A DNA stretch of 64,000 nucleotides, from the IMG/VR virus record IMGVR_UViG_3300042544_003680, positions 41,926 through 105,925 of that record; one strand, written 5' to 3'. The position numbers were made by a program, and so were the translations under genes. The notes under the pieces are model-generated. The model had not been told where the DNA came from, searched no databases, and saw nothing but the letters and a program-made list of their open reading frames with translations. Positions 6,300 to 14,004 of the stretch are shown piece by piece. The stretch comes from a virus. The first letter of the stretch is position 1, and each line of letters starts with the position of its first letter.

Positions 6300-6911
6300 A
6301 TGAGTGCTAGACAAGAAATTCTAAAACTGAATGCCAGCTATTTTCCAATTGCTACAGCAAACTGGAAGGATGTTATGGTGGACATTGTATCTGGGGTGTG
6401 TTATCCTATGGATATAAATTATGAATTTGATGAAAATGGGAATGTTGATAAAACAAAGATTTCTTATATGAATGTTGTTCGTTCATTCAAAGAATGGGAA
6501 TCTCTGCCTATTCGTGAATTTGATGAATATGTTCGTAGTGCAAAAAATGTTTATCGGTTGCCGCCAATTGTGGTTTGCAGCAAATATGATAAAATTGTTC
6601 ATAAAAAAGTAGTTTTCCCTACTAAAGCTAATATCTGGCGTCGGGACAATTATACCTGCGGATACACGGGAAAGATTTTGGATAAAAATAACGTATCTAC
6701 CGATCATATAATTCCTTCTAGCAGGGGAGGAGAGAACACATGGGAAAATCTAATAACATGTGACAAAACTCTTAATACATGGAAAGGTAATCGTACACCA
6801 AAAGAGTGTGGATTGAAACTTCTATGGAAACCTACAAAACCTAAGAATGGAATGATATTTGATATTTATCGGGAGGAATGGTCTATTTTTCTAAATGCTA
6901 ATATTTCTTAA
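6300..6911 (+). CDS. HNH homing-type endonuclease, 203 aa
   Basis: The C-terminal half holds the HNH nuclease core: WRRDNYTCGYTG (zinc-side cysteine), then VSTDHIIPSSRGG (the catalytic DH pair) and ENLITCDKTLNTWKGNRTP (the Asn and closing helix). The N-terminal 100 residues are probably a specificity region. The gene has its own promoter with near-leaderless geometry and is convergent with, and overlaps by 21 bases, a LAGLIDADG endonuclease gene. Both look like free-standing mobile genes. Confidence 0.88.
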   Translation: MSARQEILKLNASYFPIATANWKDVMVDIVSGVCYPMDINYEFDENGNVDKTKISYMNVVRSFKEWESLPIREFDEYVRSAKNVYRLPPIVVCSKYDKIVHKKVVFPTKANIWRRDNYTCGYTGKILDKNNVSTDHIIPSSRGGENTWENLITCDKTLNTWKGNRTPKECGLKLLWKPTKPKNGMIFDIYREEWSIFLNANIS

Positions 6912-7763
6912 ATATTCTTGTTGAGCTACATATGCCTGCTCTTCTGTTTCAAATCTACCGATATGTTTAGTTCTTTTTTCGAGTGGTAATCTACAACATG
7001 CAATCCATTTATTTCGGGTTTTATCATATGTAATATTTTTATACTTGGAAGAAGATTCAGAATAATATTTAGTGGCTTTGATTCGTAGTTTTTTTAATTC
7101 TAAATATTTTTCATATTTTCTTTCTAATTTTATAGTGCAATCTTTATACATCCAATCAGTGAATATTTCGACTTGTTTATTCCCATTTATTTCTAATACA
7201 TGAATTTTACCTTTTTTAATGATATTTGTAGTTATATTTAAAAGATTTTCGATGATATCTTTTAATTTATCACAAAAAGAAAAACTACTCAAAATAGCAA
7301 TTGTTGCTCTCTTCACATTATTTTTAGAATTGGATTTTATACTCAAACAGCCATCTCCATCAAAATATCCTCTTATAAAATGATTATACAATGAAGAATC
7401 TAAATTTAATGGAAAAGTTAATGTTAATGATTTGGGCGATTCGTTACCAGTTTTGATTAAATCATTGACCATTTTTTTATTATATATTTGAAGTCTTATA
7501 AATCCTTTCGATTTTATAGGTCGATTCTTTATATATGATGTGTATTGTTTAGTATCAATTTTTGTTTTATCTTCTCCTAATAATACGATACTCATGTGCT
7601 TCAATAAATCTGAGTCTTTTACCGATAGATTCACATTAATTCGATTATTTTTTGAAGTAAAACAACCATCCGCATATAAAAATCCTAAAATATAAGCCTT
7701 AGTTTCATCATTAATAATTTCAAAAAAGTTTTCTTGCATACATATACTTATATTATAGACCAT
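6891..7763 (-). CDS. LAGLIDADG homing endonuclease with C-terminal AP2-like domain, 290 aa
   Basis: Two LAGLIDADG motifs are visible, YILGFLYADGCF (about residues 27-38) and FIRGYFDGDGCL (about 134-145), each ending in the metal-binding acidic residue, so this is a two-motif monomer. The last 60 residues (SSKYKNITYDKTRNKWIACC...HIGRFETEEQAYVAQ) look like an AP2/ERF DNA-binding domain, which is often attached to homing enzymes. It is on the opposite strand to its neighbours and overlaps the end of the HNH gene, consistent with independent mobility. Start could be M1 or M9. Confidence 0.87.
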   Translation of the reverse strand: MVYNISICMQENFFEIINDETKAYILGFLYADGCFTSKNNRINVNLSVKDSDLLKHMSIVLLGEDKTKIDTKQYTSYIKNRPIKSKGFIRLQIYNKKMVNDLIKTGNESPKSLTLTFPLNLDSSLYNHFIRGYFDGDGCLSIKSNSKNNVKRATIAILSSFSFCDKLKDIIENLLNITTNIIKKGKIHVLEINGNKQVEIFTDWMYKDCTIKLERKYEKYLELKKLRIKATKYYSESSSKYKNITYDKTRNKWIACCRLPLEKRTKHIGRFETEEQAYVAQQEYLRNISI

Positions 7764-7807
7764 ATTATTCCAAATATTTTAATTATATATTTTATAATAT
7801 TTTTTAC

Positions 7808-7835
7808 TTGACTTTCTAGAAGAATGTCGTAAATT
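7808..7835 (+). promoter_or_regulatory. Sigma70-type promoter, leaderless geometry
   Basis: TTGACT 7808-7813, 16-bp spacer, TAAATT 7830-7835. The ATG at 7844 lies 8 bp after the -10 element. Confidence 0.6.
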
Positions 7836-7843
7836 TAATTAAT

Positions 7844-8122
7844 ATGTTATCTGAACATGAAATAGAACAATTATTTTTGGAAGGAACTATTCGAAAATTC
7901 GAAATGGCACACATTCTTACTAAGAAAAAATTCGATATTTATTATTATAAATTAGAATATGCTCCGAGTGTACGTGATGTTTGTGAAAAGAATAAAATAA
8001 AAATGTTTTATAATGAATGGTATGAAGAATATAGCGAACGAGTTCGCACTTTAGAAGAAAACAATATAAATAATGTTGTAGTCTTGATTAGTAAGGAAGA
8101 TGCACAAAGATTTGGATTGTAA
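7844..8122 (+). CDS. Hypothetical protein, 92 aa
   Basis: Not recognised. Soluble and acidic/aromatic, with no motif seen. Its promoter at 7808-7835 places the transcription start at or within a few bases of the ATG, so the message is probably leaderless. tmRNA follows 12 bases later and may be transcribed from the same promoter. Confidence 0.6.
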   Translation: MLSEHEIEQLFLEGTIRKFEMAHILTKKKFDIYYYKLEYAPSVRDVCEKNKIKMFYNEWYEEYSERVRTLEENNINNVVVLISKEDAQRFGL

Positions 8123-8134
8123 AATCCAGTAAAT

Positions 8135-8578
8135 GGGGGTGTTTTGGTTTCGACTTAATGGTTGAAATTAACATAGCACGTAGTAGTTGATCAGTTGGCT
8201 ACTTTAAAAGCTGATCAAAACAAATAAAAGCAGAAGACGCAGAAGTCAATGCCCTACTAGCGCAAGCTGAATACATTTTCAACAATGCAGACGAATTCGT
8301 CGGTGTCGAAGAAATGGAAATGGTTGCCTAAGTTAAACAATAATGGATACTATTAAAATTATTGAGGTCTAAAAATAGGTTGTATAAAAGCATTCTAATA
8401 TACATAGAACAAAAAATGCAGGTAGCTATTAGCTTTTTGTAATAGCGGGTAATGACTCAAAAAAATCGGTTGATATGCCAGCAAACCCAAAGTCTCAGAA
8501 ATTGCGAAATATCTAAGCGTGTAGAATTGTTAAATTAGATTGTTAAACACAGGGGTTCGACTCCCCTCACCTCCACCA
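8135..8578 (+). ncRNA. ssrA: Transfer-messenger RNA (tmRNA)
   Basis: A tRNA-like part is formed by the two ends: GGGGGTG (8135-8141) with CACCTCC (8568-8574), the TTTCGAC segment typical of tmRNA 5' ends, and a T-arm ACAGG/CCCCT region with TTCGACT before ACCA. The internal tag frame starts at GCA 8230 and runs 33 codons to TAA at 8329-8331. It begins AEDAEVNALL and ends EEMEMVA. tmRNA rescues stalled ribosomes and tags the peptide for proteolysis; a phage copy could keep ribosomes free or redirect tagging. One-piece form, 444 nt, in a phage tRNA region. Confidence 0.93.
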
Positions 8579-8580
8579 AA

Positions 8581-9039
8581 ATGAACCAGTTAAATACAGA
8601 AATATTTGAAAACGAGAAATTTCCATTTGTGGCAAATATGCCATATTACTATACGGAAGATTTCGAAGTAGTATTGGAAAACACAATTTGGGTCAGTATA
8701 AATGATCCGGGTGTTTATTTGGCTAAGATTAGTCCATTTTTAATGGAAATTCCGAGATTACAAATAAACTTTTATGACTTGGAAAAAGATGATGAAGAAT
8801 ATGCTTATAAAGCACCTTCTCCTGAAGATGCCAAAAAGATTGTTGATTTTCTCTTGCAAAACAAAGGTAGTAATGTAATAGTTAATTGTGTTGCAGGAAT
8901 TAGCCGCAGTGGTGCAGTTGCTAAATTCTGCGAAGAAATTCTTGGTTATCATTGGATTCCTTTTTCAAAAAATCATTCAATTCCTAATCCTACATTGTTC
9001 AATTTGATGAAAGAATACTATGAAAGAAAAACATCGTAA
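8581..9039 (+). CDS. Dual-specificity/tyrosine phosphatase-like protein, 152 aa
   Basis: Contains the Cys-based phosphatase P-loop VNCVAGISRSGA (Cys-x5-Arg with following Ser/Gly; the first motif residue is Asn rather than His) near residue 101. An upstream acidic segment (YDLEKDDEEY) could supply the general acid. It is a paralogue of 39632-40075. The family includes protein phosphatases and RNA 5'-phosphatases (PIR1, baculovirus BVP type). The second copy sits next to an RNA ligase and this one next to tmRNA, so an RNA substrate is a reasonable inference. The ATG follows the tmRNA end by 2 bases. Confidence 0.8.
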   Translation: MNQLNTEIFENEKFPFVANMPYYYTEDFEVVLENTIWVSINDPGVYLAKISPFLMEIPRLQINFYDLEKDDEEYAYKAPSPEDAKKIVDFLLQNKGSNVIVNCVAGISRSGAVAKFCEEILGYHWIPFSKNHSIPNPTLFNLMKEYYERKTS

Positions 9040-9250
9040 AACTGCGGAAGTAATAATAAACTATATCATCCGTAATAAATTGATAGAACTTCGCGCCGAT
9101 TACACTTTATCCATAGCAAATAGTGAATGGTTGAAAGAAGGAGCAGCAGAACAACGTGTAAAAGAACTTGAAGCTGATATTAAAGGTCATACGAATTTTA
9201 TAGAAATTTTAGACGAATATATAAGCAAATTTGAGGTTAAGCAAGAATAA
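9020..9250 (+). CDS. Hypothetical helical protein, 76 aa
   Basis: Overlaps the end of the phosphatase gene by 20 bases in another frame, which suggests translational coupling. Predicted almost entirely helical with a probable coiled coil (KELEADIKGHTNFIEILDEY). Function unknown. Confidence 0.6.
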   Translation: MKEKHRKTAEVIINYIIRNKLIELRADYTLSIANSEWLKEGAAEQRVKELEADIKGHTNFIEILDEYISKFEVKQE

Positions 9251-9271
9251 AAACGATATTGTTTATAAGTT

Positions 9272-9688
9272 ATGACTTTTGAATTAGCACAGAAAAAAAT
9301 TGTTTTTTGGGCAGAGATAAAAGACCTTCATCAATGCAGAGATTATTTTTTATTTGCATATGAAAATCCTTTCTTTTATAAATTACTGAAAAGAGTTAAT
9401 TATCCAGTTCCCGGCAGAAAGAAATTAAAGCAGATGGTTGAATCCATAAAAAAGGATAAGAAAAATTCCCATGAAACATATATAACTGTCTCTGACGATT
9501 GGTATCCTTGTTACAGAGGAAATAAAATATGTATAAGTTTTCGCAATAATTTTATATATGCTTCTGGAAATGATGATTTTGCTATGAGTAAACCAAATTC
9601 TACATTTGAAGAATTTTGTAATATAATCAAAATGAAAAATCTTAATAAAGAAATATTTAAATCTCTTGGTTTTGAATATGATTGTTAA
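9272..9688 (+). CDS. Hypothetical protein, 138 aa
   Basis: Not recognised. Basic N-terminal half rich in Lys and aromatic residues, no membrane segment. It ends just before the promoter of the permuted tRNA-like locus. Confidence 0.55.
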   Translation: MTFELAQKKIVFWAEIKDLHQCRDYFLFAYENPFFYKLLKRVNYPVPGRKKLKQMVESIKKDKKNSHETYITVSDDWYPCYRGNKICISFRNNFIYASGNDDFAMSKPNSTFEEFCNIIKMKNLNKEIFKSLGFEYDC

Positions 9689-9715
9689 ATGAGTACAAGA
9701 TTCTTCGAAAAAACC

Positions 9716-9743
9716 TTGACTTCTCTGAGAAAAGTGGTAAAGT
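9716..9743 (+). promoter_or_regulatory. Sigma70-type promoter of the permuted tRNA-like locus
   Basis: TTGACT 9716-9721, 16-bp spacer, TAAAGT 9738-9743 preceded by TGG, the same extended -10 as at tRNA cluster 1. The predicted start near 9750 is right before the first hairpin of the locus. Confidence 0.8.
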
Positions 9744-9754
9744 AAGGATACACA

Positions 9755-9997
9755 AGAAGTGTTACAGCAAACATAAAAAAATCAAACTTCTATTTTGACG
9801 ATAAAACACTTCTGAATAAGATTAATAACTGCAATGAAAAATTACAATCCAAATCGGTTTAGAAGGTTCGATTCCTTCCAACATTCTAGTATTGTTGTAG
9901 TGTAATGGTAACACCCCGATCCGTAAAAAAGAATTAATCTGTAAAAGATTCCAAACCGCAACAAAATATTCTTGGTATAGAAACAAAATTGGAATCT
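9755..9997 (+). tRNA. Candidate circularly permuted tRNA gene with flanking structured strands
   Basis: The 3' half comes first: anticodon-stem strand ATCGG (9853-9857), T-arm GAAGG-TTCGATT-CCTTC (9862-9878), acceptor strand CAACATT (9879-9885). After a 5-base linker the 5' half follows: acceptor strand ATTGTTG (9891-9897), D-arm GTGT-AATGGTA-ACAC (9900-9914), anticodon-stem strand CCGAT (9916-9920). Acceptor pairs 6 of 7, anticodon stem 5 of 5. Outside, AGATTAAT (9819-9826) is complementary to ATTAATCT (9933-9940), and each flank has a 9-bp hairpin (9755-9763 with 9805-9813; 9946-9954 with 9989-9997). The anticodon cannot be read because the loop is where the gene is opened. No group I core motifs were found. 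Confidence 0.6.
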
Positions 9998-10053
9998 GGA
10001 ACAATCATAATATATGTTATGAGTAAAAATAATATAAAGACAACTTAAAATAC

Positions 10054-10126
10054 AGCCCCTTAGTATAATGGTAGTACATTCGGTTTTGATCCGAATAGCG
10101 TTGGATCGTAACCAGCAGGGGTTACA
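10054..10126 (+). tRNA. tRNA-Gln(UUG)
   Basis: Acceptor AGCCCCT/AGGGGTT, D-arm GTA/TAC, anticodon stem TTCGG/CCGAA around loop TTTTGAT (anticodon TTG). The T-stem GTTGG/CCAGC is fine, but the T-loop is ATCGTAA instead of TTCnAnn. Ends with A-CA, so CCA is only partly encoded. Confidence 0.85.
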
Positions 10127-10183
10127 TATAATGGATATGTAAAATATAGTTGATGTTTTTATATACTCTCTTTAAATAATCGA

Positions 10184-10933
10184 ATGCGGAGAAAAACAAG
10201 TAACATATGGTCAATTTCAGATGAACAATTCATTGAAAGAGTTAAGACATGTCGGTCAATGGCTGAATTGTTGAGAACCTTTTCTTTACAAAATAAAGGA
10301 AACAATTTTAAAACCGCTAAAAGACGAATTGAAGAATTAAGTATTGATTCTTCACATTTTCTATCGGCAATGGAATCGAGTATTGTTACTCGGACTATGT
10401 CTAAAGAAAAATTCATGAATATATTGGAATCAGGAAAACGGATTACTAATACTAATGTTAAAAAATTTATTTTAAAATTTGATCTAATAAAAAATGAGTG
10501 CAAGAGTTGCGGACTTTCTTCTGAGTGGAATGGTAAAAAACTAGTTCTCCAATTAGAACATATGGATGGCAATTCTATTAACAATAAATTAAATAATTTA
10601 TGTTTTTTATGCCCGAATTGCCATTCACAGACAGATACATTTGCTGGAAAAAAACTTAAAAAATATTATAAATGTTCTTCTTGTGGACAAAATATCTGCA
10701 AAAATGATAAATGCTGTTATCAGTGCTCTGGAAAAAAGAGAAGACTGGCTATGCGACCAGATAAAGAACAATTAATAGAGATAATAAAAAAAGAACCGAT
10801 GGAAACAATTGCTCATTCATTAGGGTTGAAAACGGGAAATACAATTAAAAAATGGTGTGTAGAATACAACATAAATTTTAAAGAAATATCACCATATTCA
10901 CGAATGAATCGGTCACGAATAAAAGAAAAATAA
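10184..10933 (+). CDS. HNH endonuclease with zinc fingers, 249 aa
   Basis: The centre holds the HNH core: CKSCGLSSEWNG, LQLEHMDGNSINN and LCFLCPNCHSQTDTF, giving the two CxxC zinc pairs, the catalytic His and the Asn. A further Cys-rich segment (CSSCGQNICKNDKCCYQC) follows, then a C-terminal helix-turn-helix-like stretch. It lies directly after tRNA-Gln and the permuted tRNA locus, as expected of a free-standing homing endonuclease that targets tRNA-rich phage DNA. Confidence 0.87.
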   Translation: MRRKTSNIWSISDEQFIERVKTCRSMAELLRTFSLQNKGNNFKTAKRRIEELSIDSSHFLSAMESSIVTRTMSKEKFMNILESGKRITNTNVKKFILKFDLIKNECKSCGLSSEWNGKKLVLQLEHMDGNSINNKLNNLCFLCPNCHSQTDTFAGKKLKKYYKCSSCGQNICKNDKCCYQCSGKKRRLAMRPDKEQLIEIIKKEPMETIAHSLGLKTGNTIKKWCVEYNINFKEISPYSRMNRSRIKEK

Positions 10934-10934
10934 A

Positions 10935-11159
10935 ATGATAACGGAATTTAAGAATCCGATACCAGTAGTCTCTCCATTAGGAGATGGATATGCAATTTAT
11001 GTAAAAGAAAATGGAATGCATGAAAACGATGTATGGACAATAGTTTTAAAAGATGGAGGGAAGATAATGAATTTTCTCACAAATCAAATCTTAGTTCATT
11101 CTAATAAAACATATAGTATAGAAAAAAGTAAAGATTTGAAATATGAGAGCAACGAATGA
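10935..11159 (+). CDS. Hypothetical protein, 74 aa
   Basis: Starts 1 base after the HNH stop. A small, probably beta-rich soluble protein with the segment PVVSPLGDGYAIYV. No motif recognised. The 3' end overlaps the next gene by 17 bases. Confidence 0.5.
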   Translation: MITEFKNPIPVVSPLGDGYAIYVKENGMHENDVWTIVLKDGGKIMNFLTNQILVHSNKTYSIEKSKDLKYESNE

Positions 11160-11331
11160 AATATGTAATATTTGTGGAAAATTCACTTTGCATCACAATT
11201 CAAATTGTGTAGAATGTAGTAGACGAAAAAAAGAAGAAGAATTTTTAATTTGGATAAATTCTCCTATTCAAGATAAAATCGAAAAACTAAGATTAAGAAT
11301 TGAAGAATTGAAGAATTGGAAAAAAGAATAG
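11143..11331 (+). CDS. Small zinc-ribbon-like protein, 62 aa
   Basis: CNICGKFTLHHNSNCVEC gives two cysteine pairs (CxxC and CxxC) near the N-terminus, a likely zinc knuckle. The rest is a charged helix. Overlaps the preceding gene, suggesting coupled translation. Role unknown. Confidence 0.6.
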   Translation: MRATNEICNICGKFTLHHNSNCVECSRRKKEEEFLIWINSPIQDKIEKLRLRIEELKNWKKE

Positions 11332-11360
11332 ACAGTTTAAACGCAACATATTAATCTTAT

Positions 11361-11642
11361 ATGAATAAGGAAGAACCAAAAATTGTAAGCATTAAACTTT
11401 CTGAAATGGATTCACTAACGGTGAATATTCCTCCAGTTGTAAAAATTGAAAATGTAGTAAATTATTGCGGTTATGCAGTTTCGGGAACTTTTGATTTTTC
11501 AGGAATTCCCAAACAATACCACGGTTTATTTTTGCGTATTTTAATGGCTAGATTGGGAATAGAATATGAATATACTGTTAAAAAAAATAAACCACAGAAG
11601 AAAATAAATTTCTGGACTAAATGGAAAAATAAGTTTAAGTAA
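11361..11642 (+). CDS. Hypothetical protein, 93 aa
   Basis: Not recognised. Basic C-terminus (KKNKPQKKINFWTKWKNKFK) after a mixed soluble domain. The last gene before tRNA-His. Confidence 0.5.
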   Translation: MNKEEPKIVSIKLSEMDSLTVNIPPVVKIENVVNYCGYAVSGTFDFSGIPKQYHGLFLRILMARLGIEYEYTVKKNKPQKKINFWTKWKNKFK

Positions 11643-11646
11643 TTAT

Positions 11647-11721
11647 GGGTTTTAAAGCATTTTGGTGATGCCATAGTTTGTGGAACTATCCAATCGGGTT
11701 CGATTCCCGATAAGACCCCCA
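11647..11721 (+). tRNA. tRNA-His(GUG)
   Basis: Acceptor GGTTTTA/TAAGACC with an extra 5' G (G-1 at 11647) facing discriminator C73 (11718), the histidine identity element. D-arm GCAT/ATGC, anticodon loop TTGTGGA (anticodon GTG), T-loop TTCGATT, encoded CCA at 11719-11721. Confidence 0.95.
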
Positions 11722-11788
11722 TCTTGAGTGTGCAATAAAATATAAAAATTTCTGTTGCACGTATCACAAGAACATGTATAGTAGCTAC

Positions 11789-11877
11789 GGGAGGTTATGC
11801 AAGCTGGGCTTGTCGCGGTCTTGAAAACCGAGGGATCTCTAAAAAAGGTTGGGGTTCGATTCCTCAGCTTCCCGCCA
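11789..11877 (+). tRNA. tRNA-Ser(UGA)
   Basis: Class II tRNA: acceptor GGGAGGT/GCTTCCC, anticodon loop CTTGAAA (anticodon TGA), long variable arm around ATCTCTAAAAAAGGT, discriminator G and encoded CCA. Its variable arm closely resembles that of the next tRNA. Confidence 0.93.
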
Positions 11878-11885
11878 AATTTTAT

Positions 11886-11978
11886 GGAAGTGACGCAAAT
11901 GCTGGTTTTTTGCGGAGATTTGCTAAATCTCTGATCTCTAAAAAAGGTCCAAGGGTTCGATCCCCTTCTCTTCCGCCA
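11886..11978 (+). tRNA. tRNA-Ser(GCU)
   Basis: Class II tRNA: acceptor GGAAGTG/CTCTTCC (one mismatch), anticodon stem GAGAT/ATCTC around TTGCTAA (anticodon GCT), long variable arm, discriminator G and CCA. Probably an old duplicate of the neighbouring tRNA-Ser. Confidence 0.93.
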
Positions 11979-11994
11979 ATTTAACTTATAAATT

Positions 11995-13188
11995 ATGACC
12001 ACACAACAACTCTTTATTCCTAAGAAACTAAAAATCGGGTTTCGAGAAAGAACTGATACGTTTACTAAAAAACTAGCATATGTCATTTATTACGATGAAA
12101 AAAATGTGCTTCGTAAACAAAAAAGCTGGGACAGTTGGCGTGATAAAAATATTGAACCAATTGAATTGGATAACAATCCAATGGACGGGTTTGTAATTAA
12201 TAAAAATGTTGAGCGTTATAATTGGAGTCACTTTTCAAACAATAGAAGTTATATCCGAATCTATGATTCTAGAGGTGTAGAATTTGAAATTACTCCTGAA
12301 AACTTAATTGGAATTTTGATGCATTCTGATTGCAGTCGCCGGGTTTTAGAAGGAAAATATGTATATGCATGGAGCGGTAAAGAATTGGTGTTACTACCAA
12401 CTAATAGTCAGGAATACGTCGATTCTGTTGCATATACTAAAAGATTAGAAACAAAAATTTCAGCACGGGAATTAAAAGCAGGTCTTTCATATAAAACTAA
12501 AAAAGGCGAAGATGTAATTTATATGGGTCGATATGACTTTTATCAAATGGATTATAACGAGCCTGATTATAGTCGTTCCCGGCATAAAAAAGAAAAGGTT
12601 TTTATTTTTGTGGACAAGGATGAAAAGATAAGATTGGGCATTTCTGTAAAACACTTGTCATTGTTGAATTCTCCGGAAATTGTTGCGAATTATGCAGAAC
12701 TTTCGGATAGAATTTTAAGTGATGTTCGCTTCTACAAGGATGAAAAATGGGAAATGGTTCCAGTTGAAATTGATGATATTTGTCGAAATAATACTGGAAA
12801 CCACCCTGTTCATCTAAGATATTTCTTAAAGACGAATGATCCAGATATCTATAAATCAGTAGATGTCTTTAGTAAAAATCATGTCAGGTGGAATGCAATT
12901 ATTGATAATATTATACATGATTACAAGTATCATAGAGATCCAGACCGAATTTTATCTCAATCAGAAATTGACGAAATGGTACAAAATTCATATTTTTGCG
13001 TAGCTGACGGGTATTATTCAATAAACATAGCAAATCAGACCATTTTTAGTAGTAATTCGACCCATTATGGTAGGTATAAAAACTCTCTCCACTCAGAAGA
13101 GAGTATTAAGAATTTAGGATTACTTGCAGTACAAATGGAACTTTCCAACAATAAAAAAGTTATTATTGAATCCCTAGACAAAATCTAA
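11995..13188 (+). CDS. Conserved large-phage protein of unknown function, 397 aa
   Basis: The N-terminal block (GFRERTDTF, KLAYVIYYDEK, LRKQKSWDSWRD) and the later YAWSGKELVLLP segment resemble uncharacterised proteins shared by large myoviruses. No catalytic motif or membrane segment is seen. The ATG lies 16 bases after tRNA-Ser(GCU), and the next gene follows after 4 bases, forming a three-gene unit (11995-13867). Function unknown. Confidence 0.7.
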   Translation: MTTQQLFIPKKLKIGFRERTDTFTKKLAYVIYYDEKNVLRKQKSWDSWRDKNIEPIELDNNPMDGFVINKNVERYNWSHFSNNRSYIRIYDSRGVEFEITPENLIGILMHSDCSRRVLEGKYVYAWSGKELVLLPTNSQEYVDSVAYTKRLETKISARELKAGLSYKTKKGEDVIYMGRYDFYQMDYNEPDYSRSRHKKEKVFIFVDKDEKIRLGISVKHLSLLNSPEIVANYAELSDRILSDVRFYKDEKWEMVPVEIDDICRNNTGNHPVHLRYFLKTNDPDIYKSVDVFSKNHVRWNAIIDNIIHDYKYHRDPDRILSQSEIDEMVQNSYFCVADGYYSINIANQTIFSSNSTHYGRYKNSLHSEESIKNLGLLAVQMELSNNKKVIIESLDKI

Positions 13189-13192
13189 TTTT

Positions 13193-13642
13193 ATGACTAA
13201 AACATCAGACGAAAAAATCGAACAAATTTTTGCAATTTTGCAAGAAAAGAAAAAAGCACTCCTTTCTGCTGAAAAACCAAAGTGGAAAACTCATCTTTCC
13301 TTCTCATATCAGGAAGAAGGAAAGAACGTTGAGCGAATTAATATTCAAGTGTGTAATGATTTACAAACACTAGTTAATATTGCTGCATTCTTGATTTCTA
13401 AAAAAGAATACACTGACAAGGCATATCAACTTTTGAATGTATCTAAAAGTTTTCCTTTTTGGCATAATTTTTCTTTTGATGATTGGATGAGTGATATCTC
13501 TACAAGAGTTAATCAACTTCAAATTTCCTCCAAAAAGAAAGAAATTGAAGATTTGGAAAAGAAATTGGATGTTTTGGTTAGTCCGGAAAAGCGCCGAGAA
13601 ATGGAGCTTGAAGCGATTACAAAATCGCTTGCGGATTTATAA
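13193..13642 (+). CDS. Hypothetical coiled-coil protein, 149 aa
   Basis: Helix-rich protein with charged coiled-coil segments at the N- and C-termini (KEIEDLEKKLDVL). No recognised domain. Packed between the 397-aa protein and the I9-like protein, likely in one operon. Confidence 0.6.
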   Translation: MTKTSDEKIEQIFAILQEKKKALLSAEKPKWKTHLSFSYQEEGKNVERINIQVCNDLQTLVNIAAFLISKKEYTDKAYQLLNVSKSFPFWHNFSFDDWMSDISTRVNQLQISSKKKEIEDLEKKLDVLVSPEKRREMELEAITKSLADL

Positions 13643-13648
13643 TTTCTT

Positions 13649-13867
13649 ATGCAAAAAAGATATCTAATAAGTCTAAAACCTGAGTACCATCAGGAAATAG
13701 TAGAAATAGCAGACAAAATAGCGTCTCTTGGTGGAATTATTCATCGTGTTATGTATAGTATTGGAATTATTAGTGCAACAATAGATAAGAATGTTTTGGA
13801 AAAACAAGATTTTTTTATCGAAAAAGTAAAATCATTTCGTGAAGACAACGTGGTAACAATCATATAA
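13649..13867 (+). CDS. Peptidase inhibitor I9/subtilase propeptide-like protein, 72 aa
   Basis: Begins MQKRYLISLKPEYHQEI and ends near VKSFREDNVVTII. The strand-helix-strand-strand-helix-strand pattern and closing VxxI resemble the I9 domain that folds and inhibits subtilisins. The subtilase encoded at 29889-30881 starts almost directly at its catalytic domain and has no propeptide. This small protein could therefore act as a separate inhibitor or chaperone; that pairing is inference. The family call rests on pattern only. Confidence 0.5.
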   Translation: MQKRYLISLKPEYHQEIVEIADKIASLGGIIHRVMYSIGIISATIDKNVLEKQDFFIEKVKSFREDNVVTII

Positions 13868-13925
13868 TCTCTAAAATGTTGTTTATAATTTTCGTGTATG
13901 GGATAATCCCATGTTCTTGTTGCTT

Positions 13926-13991
13926 GGCCCGTCAGCAAGAATTTCGGAATATTTAGGAGTCCAAATCCTAAGTAAAGTTAACGGGCCGCCA
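13926..13991 (+). tRNA. Reduced tRNA-Trp(CCA)-like gene lacking a T-arm
   Basis: A perfect acceptor stem GGCCCGT/ACGGGCC is followed by G (tryptophan discriminator) and CCA at 13988-13991. A clean anticodon arm TAGGA-GTCCAAA-TCCTA has U33, anticodon CCA and A37-A38. The D region can form AAT/ATT around a GG-containing loop. Only 10 bases lie between the anticodon stem and the acceptor 3' strand, so no T-arm can form; total length is 66. Upstream bases 13914-13924 can also pair with 13934-13941. Either an armless tRNA or a deletion derivative. Confidence 0.5.
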
Positions 13992-14004
13992 ATTTTTAAT
14001 TAAA

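Noticed and set aside
9755-9997. Permuted self-splicing intron-exon arrangement (group I or II) around the permuted tRNA
   Set aside because: No group I P7/P3 core motifs and no group II domain V sequence were seen in either flank; the flanks are also short.
11652-12086. Minus-strand 144-aa ORF with RRGSNP-like segments
   Set aside because: Same artefact: antisense of tRNA-His and two tRNA-Ser genes.
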